From contig NZ_JAAGXA010000015.1 in NCBI RefSeq assembly GCF_010686755.1, positions 1 to 64,000 on the forward strand: a DNA stretch of 64,000 nucleotides, read 5' to 3'. Positions 48,876-57,109 of the stretch are shown piece after piece. Source of the DNA: Nocardioides zeae (GTDB lineage Bacteria > Actinomycetota > Actinomycetes > Propionibacteriales > Nocardioidaceae). The position numbers were made by a program, and so were the translations under genes. How positions within the stretch are numbered: the first letter of the stretch is position 1; every line of letters starts with the position of its first letter. The notes under the pieces are model-generated. The model did no database searches and was not told the DNA's origin. It worked only from the letters and a program-made list of their open reading frames with translations.

Positions 48876-48968
48876 AGGGGGTACGACGCGCGAGCGGGGC
48901 CCGTTCAGCGCCGTACCGAGAAATTCTCGATGCCGGTGAACGGGGCCGGGCCGGGCGACGTACCCCCT
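48876..48968. promoter_or_regulatory. mirror-image pair of ECF-type promoters
   Basis: Minus strand: -35 TGAAC (48907-48903), 17 bp, -10 CGTAC (48885-48881) toward the sigma gene. Plus strand: -35 TGAAC (48937-48941), 17 bp, -10 CGTAC (48959-48963) toward the CHRD gene. Both -10s are followed by CCCCCT-type sequence, and the centre is a palindrome CGAGAAATTCTCG (48917-48929). The whole stretch is symmetric about 48922. Confidence 0.8.
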
Positions 48969-49010
48969 CGTGACGGGCGCTGCGTGGGCGCCCCCGACGA
49001 AGGAGCACGC

Positions 49011-49727
49011 ATGAGCACGACCCGCACGCCCATCCGTCTCGCCGCCCTCGCCGTGGCTGCCCCGCTGGGACTGGCCGCGGCTGCCGCGCCCGCAGCCGCC
49101 GACGAGGAGGTGCCCCGGCCCGCGTCGTTCACGAGCGCCTACACCGTGATGGCCACCCCGGACACGATCATCGACCCCGAGGGGGCGTCCGTCCCGGGCG
49201 AGGAGGGGGCGACCGGCACCTTCACCTTCATGGTGAACTCCGACGAGGACGTCATCTGCTACGACATCACGCTCACGGGCGTGACGGGCGAGTACCAGAG
49301 CCCCGCCCGCACGGCGACGCACATCCACGCCGCGCCGGCCGGGCAGGGCGGGCCTCCGCGGATCGCGTTCCCGAACCCGGAGGGCGAGGGCGACACCCGG
49401 ACGTCCAGCGGCTGCCTGCAGGGGCCGTTCACGACCGGCATCGAGGGCGACGACGGCAACGACACGGGCACCGGCTTCACGCTGGCCGACCTCGAGGCCG
49501 ACCCGACGTCGTTCTCGGCCGACACCCACACGGCCGCGTTCACGGCGGGCGCCGTGCGCGGTCAGCTGCAGGAGATCCCCGTCGGCGGCGTCGACACCGG
49601 CCTGGGGGGCACGGTGGCGGAGGCCGGGACCGACGGGACCGGTACGGCGCTGGCCGTCGCCGGGCTCGCGGGCATCGCCGTCGCGGCCGCGGGCGGGGGG
49701 CTCGTGGTCGCACGCCGGCGTGCCTGA
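49011..49727 (+). CDS. secreted CHRD-domain protein with C-terminal anchor
   Basis: 238 aa. Signal peptide about 1-31 (ends AAAAPAAADEE). A CHRD domain follows (GTFTFMVNSDEDVICYDITL TGVTG, TATHIHAAPAGQGGPPRIAF, then FTAGAVRGQL). The C-terminus has a hydrophobic helix (ALAVAGLAGIAVAAAGGGLV) and basic ARRRA tail, a sorting-like anchor although no clean LPXTG is seen (VDTGLGG lies just before). It is the first gene driven by the plus-strand ECF promoter and overlaps the sortase gene. Confidence 0.88.
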   Translation: MSTTRTPIRLAALAVAAPLGLAAAAAPAAADEEVPRPASFTSAYTVMATPDTIIDPEGASVPGEEGATGTFTFMVNSDEDVICYDITLTGVTGEYQSPARTATHIHAAPAGQGGPPRIAFPNPEGEGDTRTSSGCLQGPFTTGIEGDDGNDTGTGFTLADLEADPTSFSADTHTAAFTAGAVRGQLQEIPVGGVDTGLGGTVAEAGTDGTGTALAVAGLAGIAVAAAGGGLVVARRRA

Positions 49728-50346
49728 GCGCGCCGCGCCGTACCGGTCGCTCGCCCTCGTCCTCGCCGCGCTGGCCCTCGCCGGCTGCGGCGGGGGCGGG
49801 GGCGCTGCCCCGTCCTCGGCCCCGTCCTCGGTGACCTCCGCGGCCCCGTCCGCAGCACCCTCGTCGGACGCGACGACCTCGTCGGTCCCGTCGTCCTCCA
49901 CGGAGGACGACGCGCGCCCGGTGCGCGTCGAGATCCCGGCGATCGGGGTCGACGCCGCGCCGGTCGACCTGGGCATCGGCGGTGACGGCGAGCTCGAGGT
50001 GCCGGTCGACCCGGACGACGTGGGCTGGTACGTCGGCGGAGGCCGCCCCGGGGAGCGGGGACCCACGGTGGTCGTCGGCCACGTCGACGGGGTCGACGGG
50101 CCAGCGGTGTTCGCGGACCTCGCGACGCTCGAGGTCGGCGACACCGTCGTCGTCCACCGCGCCGACGGCCGGGCCGTGTCCTACGTCGTCGAGCGGGCCG
50201 AGGCCGTCGCGCAGGACCGGTTCCCGACCGAGCTCGTGTTCGGGGCGACCGCGGGCGACGAGCTGCGGCTGATCACGTGCACCGGGCCGTACGACCGGGC
50301 CGCCGGCCGCTACACCCAGAACCACGTGGTGTTCGCCCGCCCCTGA
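49720..50346 (+). CDS. class F sortase
   Basis: 208 aa. Lipoprotein-like N-terminus (ALALAGCGGGGG), Ser-rich linker (about 30-62), then a sortase fold: VEIPAIGVDAAPVDLGI, His in VVGHVDGVDGPAVF (about 120), catalytic Cys187 in LRLITCTGPYD, and Arg downstream. Sortases F attach or rearrange surface proteins. The gene overlaps the CHRD gene by 8 bp, so that protein is a probable substrate. Confidence 0.92.
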   Translation: MPERAAPYRSLALVLAALALAGCGGGGGAAPSSAPSSVTSAAPSAAPSSDATTSSVPSSSTEDDARPVRVEIPAIGVDAAPVDLGIGGDGELEVPVDPDDVGWYVGGGRPGERGPTVVVGHVDGVDGPAVFADLATLEVGDTVVVHRADGRAVSYVVERAEAVAQDRFPTELVFGATAGDELRLITCTGPYDRAAGRYTQNHVVFARP

Positions 50347-50355
50347 ACGCACGGC

Positions 50356-50412
50356 TTGATCGCTCGACCCCGTCGGCCTATTGTTCCGCACGGAATATTC
50401 GGTGCGGAACAA
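50356..50412 (+). promoter_or_regulatory. padR promoter with 32-bp palindromic operator
   Basis: -35 TTGATC (50356-50361), 17 bp, -10 TATTGT (50379-50384). An almost perfect 32-bp palindrome spans 50381-50412: arms TTGTTCCGCAC (50381-50391) and GTGCGGAACAA (50402-50412) around GGAATATTCG. It covers the -10 and start site, so bound PadR would shut off the padR-MFS unit. Confidence 0.8.
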
Positions 50413-50423
50413 CGGGAGGTCCG

Positions 50424-50981
50424 GTGGCGCTCACACCGATCGCCGTCGCGGCGCTCGCCCTGCTGGCGGAGCGGCCGATGCACCCCTACGAGATGTTCCA
50501 GACGCTGCTGGACCGCCACGAGGACCGCGTCGTCAAGGTACGACCGGGCTCGCTCTACCACGCCGTCGAGCGCCTCGCGGGCGCCGGGCTCGCAGAGGCC
50601 GCGGGCACCGAGCGCGACGGCAACCGACCCGAGCGCACGACGTACCGGATCACCGACGCGGGCCGCGGCGCCCTCACTACGCGCCTCCGGGAGCTGCTGC
50701 GGGCGCCGGCCGCGGCGTACCCCGAGGCCGCGCTCGGCCTCGCCGAGGCGCACAACCTGCCGCGCGCCGACGTGGTCGCCGACCTGTCCCACCAGCGCGC
50801 CATCCTCCGCACGGACGCCGCCGAGCTGGAGGGCCTCATCGCCTCCGTGCGGGAGCGCGACGTGTGGGAGGCCTACTGGATCGAGGCCGACCGGGCGCTC
50901 CACCTGCGCCGCGCCGAGATCGCCTGGCTCGACACCCTCATCACCCGACTCACCGACGGAGACCTGCCGTGGCCGACGTGA
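50424..50981 (+). CDS. PadR-family transcriptional regulator
   Basis: 185 aa. Winged helix with the PadR signature IAVAALALLAERPMHPYEMF, VRPGSLYHAVERLAGAGLAE and RTTYRITDAGRGAL; the C-terminal part is a helical dimerisation/ligand domain (VirulAc_reg_C-like). GTG start with GGGAGG 5 nt upstream. Its last bases overlap the MFS exporter start, and a 32-bp palindrome lies at its promoter: the standard drug-inducible PadR-exporter module. Confidence 0.93.
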   Translation: MALTPIAVAALALLAERPMHPYEMFQTLLDRHEDRVVKVRPGSLYHAVERLAGAGLAEAAGTERDGNRPERTTYRITDAGRGALTTRLRELLRAPAAAYPEAALGLAEAHNLPRADVVADLSHQRAILRTDAAELEGLIASVRERDVWEAYWIEADRALHLRRAEIAWLDTLITRLTDGDLPWPT

Positions 50982-52486
50982 CCGCCTCCCCCGCCCCGAC
51001 GACGGACACCCCCGAGACCAACCCCTGGCCCGCACTGTGGGCGATGGTCATCGGCTTCTTCATGATCCTCGTGGACACGACGATCGTGTCGGTGGCGACG
51101 CCCGCGATCATGACCGGCCTCGACACCGACGTGAACAGCGTCATCTGGGTGACGAGCGCGTACCTGCTGGCGTACGCCGTGCCGCTGCTCGTGACGGGCC
51201 GCCTCGGCGACCGGGTCGGGCCCAAGCGCATCTACCTCGTCGGGCTCAGCGTCTTCACGCTCGCCTCGCTGTGGTGCGGGCTGACGTCGAGCGTCGAGGG
51301 CCTGATCGTCGCGCGGGTGCTGCAGGGCTTCGGTGCCTCGATGATGACGCCGCAGACGATGGCCGTCATCACCCGCACCTTCCCGGCGACCCGGCGCGGC
51401 CCGGCCATGGCGCTGTGGGGCGCGACCGCCGGCGTGGCCACGCTCGTCGGGCCGATCCTCGGCGGGGTGCTCGTCGACGGCCCCGGCTGGGAGTGGATCT
51501 TCTTCATCAACGTGCCGGTCGGGATCGTCGCCTTCGTGCTCGCCCTGCGCCTCGTGCCCGCGCTGCCGACCCACGCGCACACCTTCGACTGGGTCGGGGT
51601 GGCGCTCAGCGCGGTCGGCATGTTCCTGCTGGTGTTCGGGATCCAGGAGGGCGAGAAGTACGACTGGGGGACCATCACCGGCGTCCTCTCGGTGCCGCTC
51701 CTCATCGTCGCCGGACTCGTCGTGCTCGCCGTCTTCCTCGTCTGGCAGGCGCGCATCGAGCGTGAGCCGCTGGTGCCGCTCGGGCTCTTCCGCGACCGCA
51801 ACTTCTCGCTGGCGAACGGCGGCATCACCCTCGTCTCGTTCGCGGTGACGGCGTTCAGCTTCCCGGTGACGCTGTGGGCACAGGCCGCCCGCGGCTGGTC
51901 ACCGACCGAGACCGGGCTGCTGCTCGTGCCGATGGCCCTCGCGACGGGCTTCCTCGCCCCGGTCGTGGGGCGGCTCGTCGACCGTGTCCACCCCCGCGCC
52001 ATCACCGTGGTCGGGTTCCTGTTCTCGGCCGTCGCGCTCGCCTGGCTCAGCCGCGTGATGTCGCCGGACAGCCCGGTGTGGCAGGTGCTGCTGCCCCTCG
52101 CGCTCTTCGGCGCGGGGAGCGCGTTCCTCTGGGCACCCCTCTCGGCCACCGCCACCCGCAACCTGCCACTGTCGTCGGCGGGCGCCGGGTCGGGCGTCTA
52201 CAACACGACGCGGCAGATCGGCGCCGTCCTGGGCAGCGCCGCCGTCGCCGCACTCATCCAGGCGCGGATCGCGGCGAACCTCCCCGGCGCCGGCGGCTCG
52301 GTCGAGGAGATCCGAACGGGCACGGGCGCCATGCCGCCCGAGGTCGCGGCACGGTTCTCCGACGCCATGGCCCAGGCCGTGCTGCTCCCCGCGGGTGCGA
52401 TGGCCGTCGGGATCGTGATCGTGCTGTTCTTCGCGCGGCCGGCGTTCGCGCGGGAGGGTGCGGCGCCGGAGCGCGCTGCCCGGTAG
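50969..52486 (+). CDS. MFS transporter, DHA2 (14-TM) multidrug efflux family
   Basis: 505 aa with 13-14 helices. Motif A-like GRLGDRVGPKRIYLVGLSVF, the LDTTIV-equivalent VDTTIVSVATPAIMTGL, and motif C-like GATAGVATLVGPILGGVLVD are typical of EmrB/QacA drug:H+ antiporters. GTG 50969 is favoured by GGAG 7 nt upstream; GTG 50978 (GTGA overlap) is possible. Presumably repressed by PadR. Confidence 0.94.
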   Translation: MADVTASPAPTTDTPETNPWPALWAMVIGFFMILVDTTIVSVATPAIMTGLDTDVNSVIWVTSAYLLAYAVPLLVTGRLGDRVGPKRIYLVGLSVFTLASLWCGLTSSVEGLIVARVLQGFGASMMTPQTMAVITRTFPATRRGPAMALWGATAGVATLVGPILGGVLVDGPGWEWIFFINVPVGIVAFVLALRLVPALPTHAHTFDWVGVALSAVGMFLLVFGIQEGEKYDWGTITGVLSVPLLIVAGLVVLAVFLVWQARIEREPLVPLGLFRDRNFSLANGGITLVSFAVTAFSFPVTLWAQAARGWSPTETGLLLVPMALATGFLAPVVGRLVDRVHPRAITVVGFLFSAVALAWLSRVMSPDSPVWQVLLPLALFGAGSAFLWAPLSATATRNLPLSSAGAGSGVYNTTRQIGAVLGSAAVAALIQARIAANLPGAGGSVEEIRTGTGAMPPEVAARFSDAMAQAVLLPAGAMAVGIVIVLFFARPAFAREGAAPERAAR

Positions 52487-53038
52487 TCCGACGTGCCCGG
52501 CCCGGCCGGCTGGCCCCCGGCTGGTCCGGGGCCGGCCGGGGCCGGCCGGGGGCGGCCGCCCGGGGCCGGCCGCCCGGGTGAGGAAAACGCGGACCGGGGG
52601 CGCTGAGACGTCCGCGTTTTCCTCGTCCGGGCCGCGTCCGATCCGCGTTTTCTTCCGCCGGGTTCAGATGTCGGGGCCTCGCGGACGAGGCCGTCGAGCG
52701 CGTTCGCTCAGCGGACACGGCGTCCACCGAGCGAACGGCGTGCACCGAACCGACCGCTTTGACCATCAACGTTGATGGTCAAAGCGGCGTGTTCCCCGGT
52801 CGACCGGGGAAAGTGCCACCCGCCCCTCACCCCGCCGGGCCGGGGCGCCGCCAGGGGCCGGGCCAGCCGGGCGGGCGGGCGCGGAGGCGGCCGGCAGAGC
52901 GCGTCGACACCGAGACGGACCAGCGTGCCCGCGGCGCCCACGTGGTGGACGTGGTGCGCCGCGAGCGGGTGCCGCGCGTCGAGCTCGGCCGCGGACGGGG
53001 GGTGCTCCTCCGGGGCGGCCGAGCGGGTCGGCAGCGGA
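52487..53038. repeat. gene-free region with clustered perfect palindromes and inverted repeats
   Basis: No supported gene. From left to right: GC-rich simple sequence (52497-52578); 15-bp inverted repeat GAGGAAAACGCGGAC (52580-52594) / GTCCGCGTTTTCCTC (52610-52624) plus a third partial copy TCCGCGTTTTCTT (52642-52654); CGTTCGCTC (52701-52709) / GAGCGAACG (52729-52737); a perfect 34-bp palindrome 52754-52787 centred on AACGTT; and a perfect 20-bp palindrome TTCCCCGGTCGACCGGGGAA (52792-52811). The remainder to 53038 is GC-rich with no clear signal. Confidence 0.8.
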
Positions 53039-54760
53039 TCAGCCCGTGACCGCGCCGTGGGCGGCCGAGCCGACGGTGCGGGCGTACTTGCCCAGGACGC
53101 CGCGCGTGTACTTCGGCGGCAGCGGCTCCCAGCCCACCTTGCGACGCTCGAGCTCCTCGTCGTCGATGGCGACGTCGAGGCGGCGGTTGGCCACGTCGAG
53201 CGTGATCGGGTCGCCGTCGCGGACGAAGGCGATGGGGCCGCCGTCCACGGCCTCGGGCGCGACGTGGCCGACGCAGAGGCCGGTCGTGCCGCCGGAGAAC
53301 CGGCCGTCGGTGAGGAGCAGGACGTCCTTGCCGAGACCGGCTCCCTTGATGGCGCCGGTGATGGCGAGCATCTCGCGCATGCCCGGGCCGCCCTTGGGGC
53401 CCTCGTAGCGGATGACGACGACGTCGCGCGACTTCAGCTCGCCCGCGGCGAGCGCCGCCATCGCGGCCTTCTCGCCGTCGAACACCCGGGCGGTGCCCTC
53501 GAAGACCGACTCGTCGAAGCCGGCCGACTTCACGACGGCGCCCTCGGGCGCGAGCGTGCCGTGGAGGATCGTCAGGCCGCCGGTCGCGTGGATCGGGCGG
53601 TCGATCGTGCGGATGACGTCGTCGTCGACCTGCGGGGGCGCGATGTCGGCCAGGTTCTCCGCCATCGTCTTGCCGGTCACGGTCAGGCAGTCGCCGTGGA
53701 GGAGGCCCGCGTCGAGCAGGGCCTTCATCACCATGGGGATGCCGCCCTTCTGGTCGACGTCGTACATCACGTACTTGCCGAACGGCTTGAGGTCGCCGAG
53801 GTGCGGGACCTTGTCGCCGACGCGGTTGAAGTCGTCGAGCGTCAGGTCGACCTCGGCCTCGCGGGCGATGGCGAGGAGGTGGAGCACGGCGTTGGTGGAA
53901 CCGCCGAGCGCCATGACGACGGTGATGGCGTTCTCGAACGCCTCCTTCGTCATGATCTGACGGGCGGTGATGCCGCGCCGCAGCATCTCGACGACCGCCT
54001 CGCCCGACTTGTGGGCGAACCCGTCGCGGCGACGGTCGACGGCCGGCGGGGCGGCCGAGCCCGGGATCGACATGCCGAGGGCCTCGGCGACGGCGGCCAT
54101 GGTGTTGGCCGTGTACATGCCGCCGCACGCGCCCTCGCCGGGGCAGATGGCGCGCTCGACCTTGTCGACCTCCTCGCGGGAGATCTTGCCGGCGAGGCAG
54201 GCGCCGACGGCCTCGAAGGCGTCGATGATCGTGACGTCGCGCCCGTCGACCTTGCCCGGCATGATCGAGCCGGCGTACAGGAACACGCTCGCGAGGTCGA
54301 GGCGCGCGGCCGCCATGAGCATGCCGGGCAGCGACTTGTCGCAGCCCGCGAGCAGCACGGAGCCGTCGAGGCGCTCGGCCATCATCACGGTCTCCACCGA
54401 GTCGGCGATGACCTCGCGGGAGACCAGCGAGAAGTGCATGCCCTCGTGGCCCATCGAGATGCCGTCGGACACCGAGATGGTGCCGAACTCGAGCGGGTAC
54501 CCGCCGGCCGCGTGCACGCCGTTCTTGACGGCCTTCGCGAGGCGGTCGAGCGGCAGGTTGCAGGGCGTGATCTCGTTCCAGGACGACGCGACGCCGATCT
54601 GGGGCTTGACCCAGTCCTCGTCCCCCATCCCGACCGCACGGAGCATGCCCCGCGCGGCGGTCGCCTGGAGCCCGTCCGTCACGTCGCGGGAACGCGGCTT
54701 GATGTCAGGGGTGCTGGACGCCGCAGGCGCGGCGGGGGTCGAGGGCGTGCCACCGGTCAT
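53039..54760 (-). CDS. ilvD: dihydroxy-acid dehydratase
   Basis: 573 aa [2Fe-2S]/[4Fe-4S] dehydratase of Val/Ile synthesis. IGVASSWNEITPCNLPLDRL, LLAGCDKSLPGMLMAA, CPGEGACGGMYTANTMA and GRFSGGTTGLCVGHVAPEA hold the cluster cysteines and catalytic Ser region. ATG 54760 has -10 TACCCT (54772-54767) six bases upstream, so the mRNA is leaderless with no leader-peptide attenuator, unlike ilvB and cimA. Confidence 0.97.
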   Translation of the reverse strand: MTGGTPSTPAAPAASSTPDIKPRSRDVTDGLQATAARGMLRAVGMGDEDWVKPQIGVASSWNEITPCNLPLDRLAKAVKNGVHAAGGYPLEFGTISVSDGISMGHEGMHFSLVSREVIADSVETVMMAERLDGSVLLAGCDKSLPGMLMAAARLDLASVFLYAGSIMPGKVDGRDVTIIDAFEAVGACLAGKISREEVDKVERAICPGEGACGGMYTANTMAAVAEALGMSIPGSAAPPAVDRRRDGFAHKSGEAVVEMLRRGITARQIMTKEAFENAITVVMALGGSTNAVLHLLAIAREAEVDLTLDDFNRVGDKVPHLGDLKPFGKYVMYDVDQKGGIPMVMKALLDAGLLHGDCLTVTGKTMAENLADIAPPQVDDDVIRTIDRPIHATGGLTILHGTLAPEGAVVKSAGFDESVFEGTARVFDGEKAAMAALAAGELKSRDVVVIRYEGPKGGPGMREMLAITGAIKGAGLGKDVLLLTDGRFSGGTTGLCVGHVAPEAVDGGPIAFVRDGDPITLDVANRRLDVAIDDEELERRKVGWEPLPPKYTRGVLGKYARTVGSAAHGAVTG

Positions 54761-54841
54761 GGCGCAAGGGTAGACCGGGCCGCTCCCGCGCCGTACGGCC
54801 ATCCCGCGCGACGACCGCCCCGCTGAAACCGTCGTTTCGCG

Positions 54842-54857
54842 GTTTCGCTAGCGTCAC
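54842..54857. promoter_or_regulatory. GlnR-type box overlapping the gdhA -10
   Basis: Minus strand GTGAC-GCTAGC-GAAAC (54857-54842) fits the streptomycete GlnR site gTnAC-n6-GaAAC. It covers TAGCGT (54849-54854), a likely -10, consistent with repression. Extra GAAAC/GTTTC half sites lie at 54825-54846. Confidence 0.6.
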
Positions 54858-54875
54858 GCCCGATCCGAACCCCGG

Positions 54876-54905
54876 ACGAGCGACGACGAGCGACGACGAG
54901 CGACA
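54876..54905. repeat. short tandem repeat, 10 bp x 3
   Basis: GACGAGCGAC is repeated three times just before the gdhA ribosome site region. Probably slippage-prone 5' UTR sequence; no function assigned. Confidence 0.7.
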
Positions 54906-54914
54906 GGACGAACC

Positions 54915-56258
54915 GTGACGGACGAGCTGGACCCGCACCTGCAGGACGCCTACACCGAGGTGCTGCGCCGCAACCCCGGCGAGCTCGAGTTCCACCAGGC
55001 GGTGCGGGAGGTCCTCGGGTCGCTCGGACCCGTCGTGGAGCGGCACCCGGAGTACACCGACGCCGGCATCATCACGCGCCTCTGCGAGCCGGAGCGCCAG
55101 ATCGTCTTCCGCGTGCCGTGGGTCGACGACGCGGGCCGCGTGCAGATCAACCGCGGCTTCCGGGTGGAGTTCAACTCGGCCCTCGGGCCCTACAAGGGCG
55201 GGCTGCGCTTCCGCCCGACGGTGCTCGCGGGCACCGTCAAGTTCCTCGGCTTCGAGCAGATCTTCAAGAACGCCCTGACCGGCCTGCCCATCGGCGGCGG
55301 CAAGGGCGGCTCCGACTTCGACCCCAAGGGCAAGAGCCCGGGCGAGGTCATGCGCTTCTGCCAGTCGTTCATGACGGAGCTCTACCGCCACATCGGCGAG
55401 CACACCGACGTGCCCGCGGGCGACATCGGCGTCGGCGGGCGCGAGATCGGCTACCTCTTCGGGCAGTACAAGCGCATCACCAACCGGTACGAGTCGGGAG
55501 TCCTCACCGGCAAGGGCGTCACCTGGGGCGGCTCGCAGGTGCGCCCCGAGGCGACCGGCTACGGCCTCGTCTACTTCGCCGAGCAGGTGCTCGCCCATCG
55601 CGGCACGTCCTTCGACGGCCGGCGCGTCGTCGTCTCCGGCTCCGGCAACGTCGCCATCCACGCCATCGCGAAGGTCCACCAGCTCGGCGGCACCGTCGTC
55701 GCCTGCTCCGACTCGGGCGGCTTCGTCGTCGACGAGGCGGGCATCGACCTCGACCTCCTCCGCGACGTCAAGGAGCGGCGGCGGACCTCCCTCACGGCGT
55801 ACGCCGAGGAGCGGGGCATCGAGCACCGCACCGGCTCCGTCTGGAGCGTCCCCGCGACCGTCGCGCTCCCGTGCGCGACGCAGAACGAGCTGGACGCCGC
55901 CGACGCGCGGCTCATCGTCGACCACGGCTGCCTGCTGGTGGCGGAGGGCGCCAACATGCCGTGCACGCCCGAGGCCGTCGACGTGCTGCGGGAGGCCGGG
56001 ATCGCCTTCGGTCCCGGCAAGGCCGCCAACGCGGGCGGCGTCGCGACCAGCGCCCTGGAGATGCAGCAGAACGCGAGCCGCGACTCCTGGTCGTTCGAGC
56101 ACACCGAGGCGCGGCTGGCGGAGATCATGCGCGGCATCCACGAGCGCTGCCTGACGACGGCCGACGCGTACGGGACGCCGGGCGACTACGTCGCGGGCGC
56201 CAACATCGCCGGTTTCACGCAGGTCGCCGACGCGATGCTGGCCCTCGGGGTCATCTGA
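54915..56258 (+). CDS. gdhA: NADP-specific glutamate dehydrogenase
   Basis: 447 aa, hexameric type. NRGFRVEFNSALGPYKGGLR FRP, the catalytic Lys in PIGGGKGGSDFDPKGKS, GVTWGGSQVRPEATGYGLVY and the Rossmann VVVSGSGNVAIHAIAKVHQL identify it. It fixes ammonium onto 2-oxoglutarate. GTG start with AGGACGA upstream. A GlnR-like box overlaps its probable promoter. Confidence 0.97.
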   Translation: MTDELDPHLQDAYTEVLRRNPGELEFHQAVREVLGSLGPVVERHPEYTDAGIITRLCEPERQIVFRVPWVDDAGRVQINRGFRVEFNSALGPYKGGLRFRPTVLAGTVKFLGFEQIFKNALTGLPIGGGKGGSDFDPKGKSPGEVMRFCQSFMTELYRHIGEHTDVPAGDIGVGGREIGYLFGQYKRITNRYESGVLTGKGVTWGGSQVRPEATGYGLVYFAEQVLAHRGTSFDGRRVVVSGSGNVAIHAIAKVHQLGGTVVACSDSGGFVVDEAGIDLDLLRDVKERRRTSLTAYAEERGIEHRTGSVWSVPATVALPCATQNELDAADARLIVDHGCLLVAEGANMPCTPEAVDVLREAGIAFGPGKAANAGGVATSALEMQQNASRDSWSFEHTEARLAEIMRGIHERCLTTADAYGTPGDYVAGANIAGFTQVADAMLALGVI

Positions 56259-56347
56259 GCCGGGGCGGGGCGGGTGAGACGCGGTCGTCACCGGCCGTTT
56301 ACGACGCGCCTGCCCCGCCCGACCGGCCCGGCCCCTAGCCTGTAGCC

Positions 56348-57109
56348 GTGACGCGACACATCGACTGGGCCGACCGTGCCGCCGTGCTCTTCGACCTCGA
56401 CGGGGTGATCACCCCGACCGCCGAGGTCCACATGCGGGCGTGGGAGGTCATGTTCAACGACTTCCTCGCCGACTGGAAGGGCGAGGGCGACACCTCGACC
56501 TACACGGACCAGGACTACTTCGACCACGTGGACGGCAAGCCCCGGTACGACGGGGTGCGCGACTTCCTCGCGTCCCGCGGCATCGCGCTGCCCGAGGGCG
56601 AGGAGTCGGACGGCCCCGAGACCGACACGGTGCGCGGGCTGGGCGACCGCAAGAACGACGCCTTCAACGCCGTGCTCGAGCGGGACGGGGTGACGGCGTA
56701 CCCGGGCTCCGTGGCGCTCCTCGACCACCTGGCGACCCTGCCGGTGCGACTCGGCGTCGTGTCGTCGTCGGCCAACGCGCCGGCGGTGCTCGAGGCCGCC
56801 GGGCTCCTCGACCGGTTCGAGACCGTGGTCTCCGGTGCCGTCGCCCACGAGCTGGGCCTGCCGGGCAAGCCGGCGCCCGACACCTTCCTGCACGCCGCCG
56901 AGGTGCTCGGTGCGACCGCCGCCACCAGCGTCGTGCTCGAGGACGCCGTCTCCGGCGTCCGTGCGGGGGCCGACGGCGGGTTCGTCGACGTCGTGGGCGT
57001 CGACCGCGGCGCGGGCGCCGAGGCGCTCACCGCCGCGGGAGCGACCCTCGTGGTCGCCGACCTGGCCGACCTCGTGCCCGGCTCGACGGACGGGGAGGGC
57101 GACGCCTGA
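56348..57109 (+). CDS. beta-phosphoglucomutase family HAD hydrolase
   Basis: 253 aa. HAD motif I FDLDGVITPTAEVH gives the nucleophile Asp and acid/base Asp; VVSSSANAPAVLEAAG, LPGKPAPDTFLHAAE and VVLEDAVSGVRAGADGGF are motifs II-IV. It would convert beta-glucose 1-phosphate to glucose 6-phosphate. The stop overlaps the GH65 gene (TGATG), whose inverting phosphorolysis yields that substrate. Leaderless GTG (TAGCCT six bases upstream). Confidence 0.93.
   Translation: MTRHIDWADRAAVLFDLDGVITPTAEVHMRAWEVMFNDFLADWKGEGDTSTYTDQDYFDHVDGKPRYDGVRDFLASRGIALPEGEESDGPETDTVRGLGDRKNDAFNAVLERDGVTAYPGSVALLDHLATLPVRLGVVSSSANAPAVLEAAGLLDRFETVVSGAVAHELGLPGKPAPDTFLHAAEVLGATAATSVVLEDAVSGVRAGADGGFVDVVGVDRGAGAEALTAAGATLVVADLADLVPGSTDGEGDA

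Noticed and set aside
52708..52941. Minus-strand 77-aa frame next to ilvD
   Set aside because: Runs through both perfect palindromes and has no supporting signals.
52759..53049. Plus-strand frame between the palindromes and ilvD
   Set aside because: Starts inside the palindrome, Arg/Gly/Pro-rich, no ribosome site or family resemblance.
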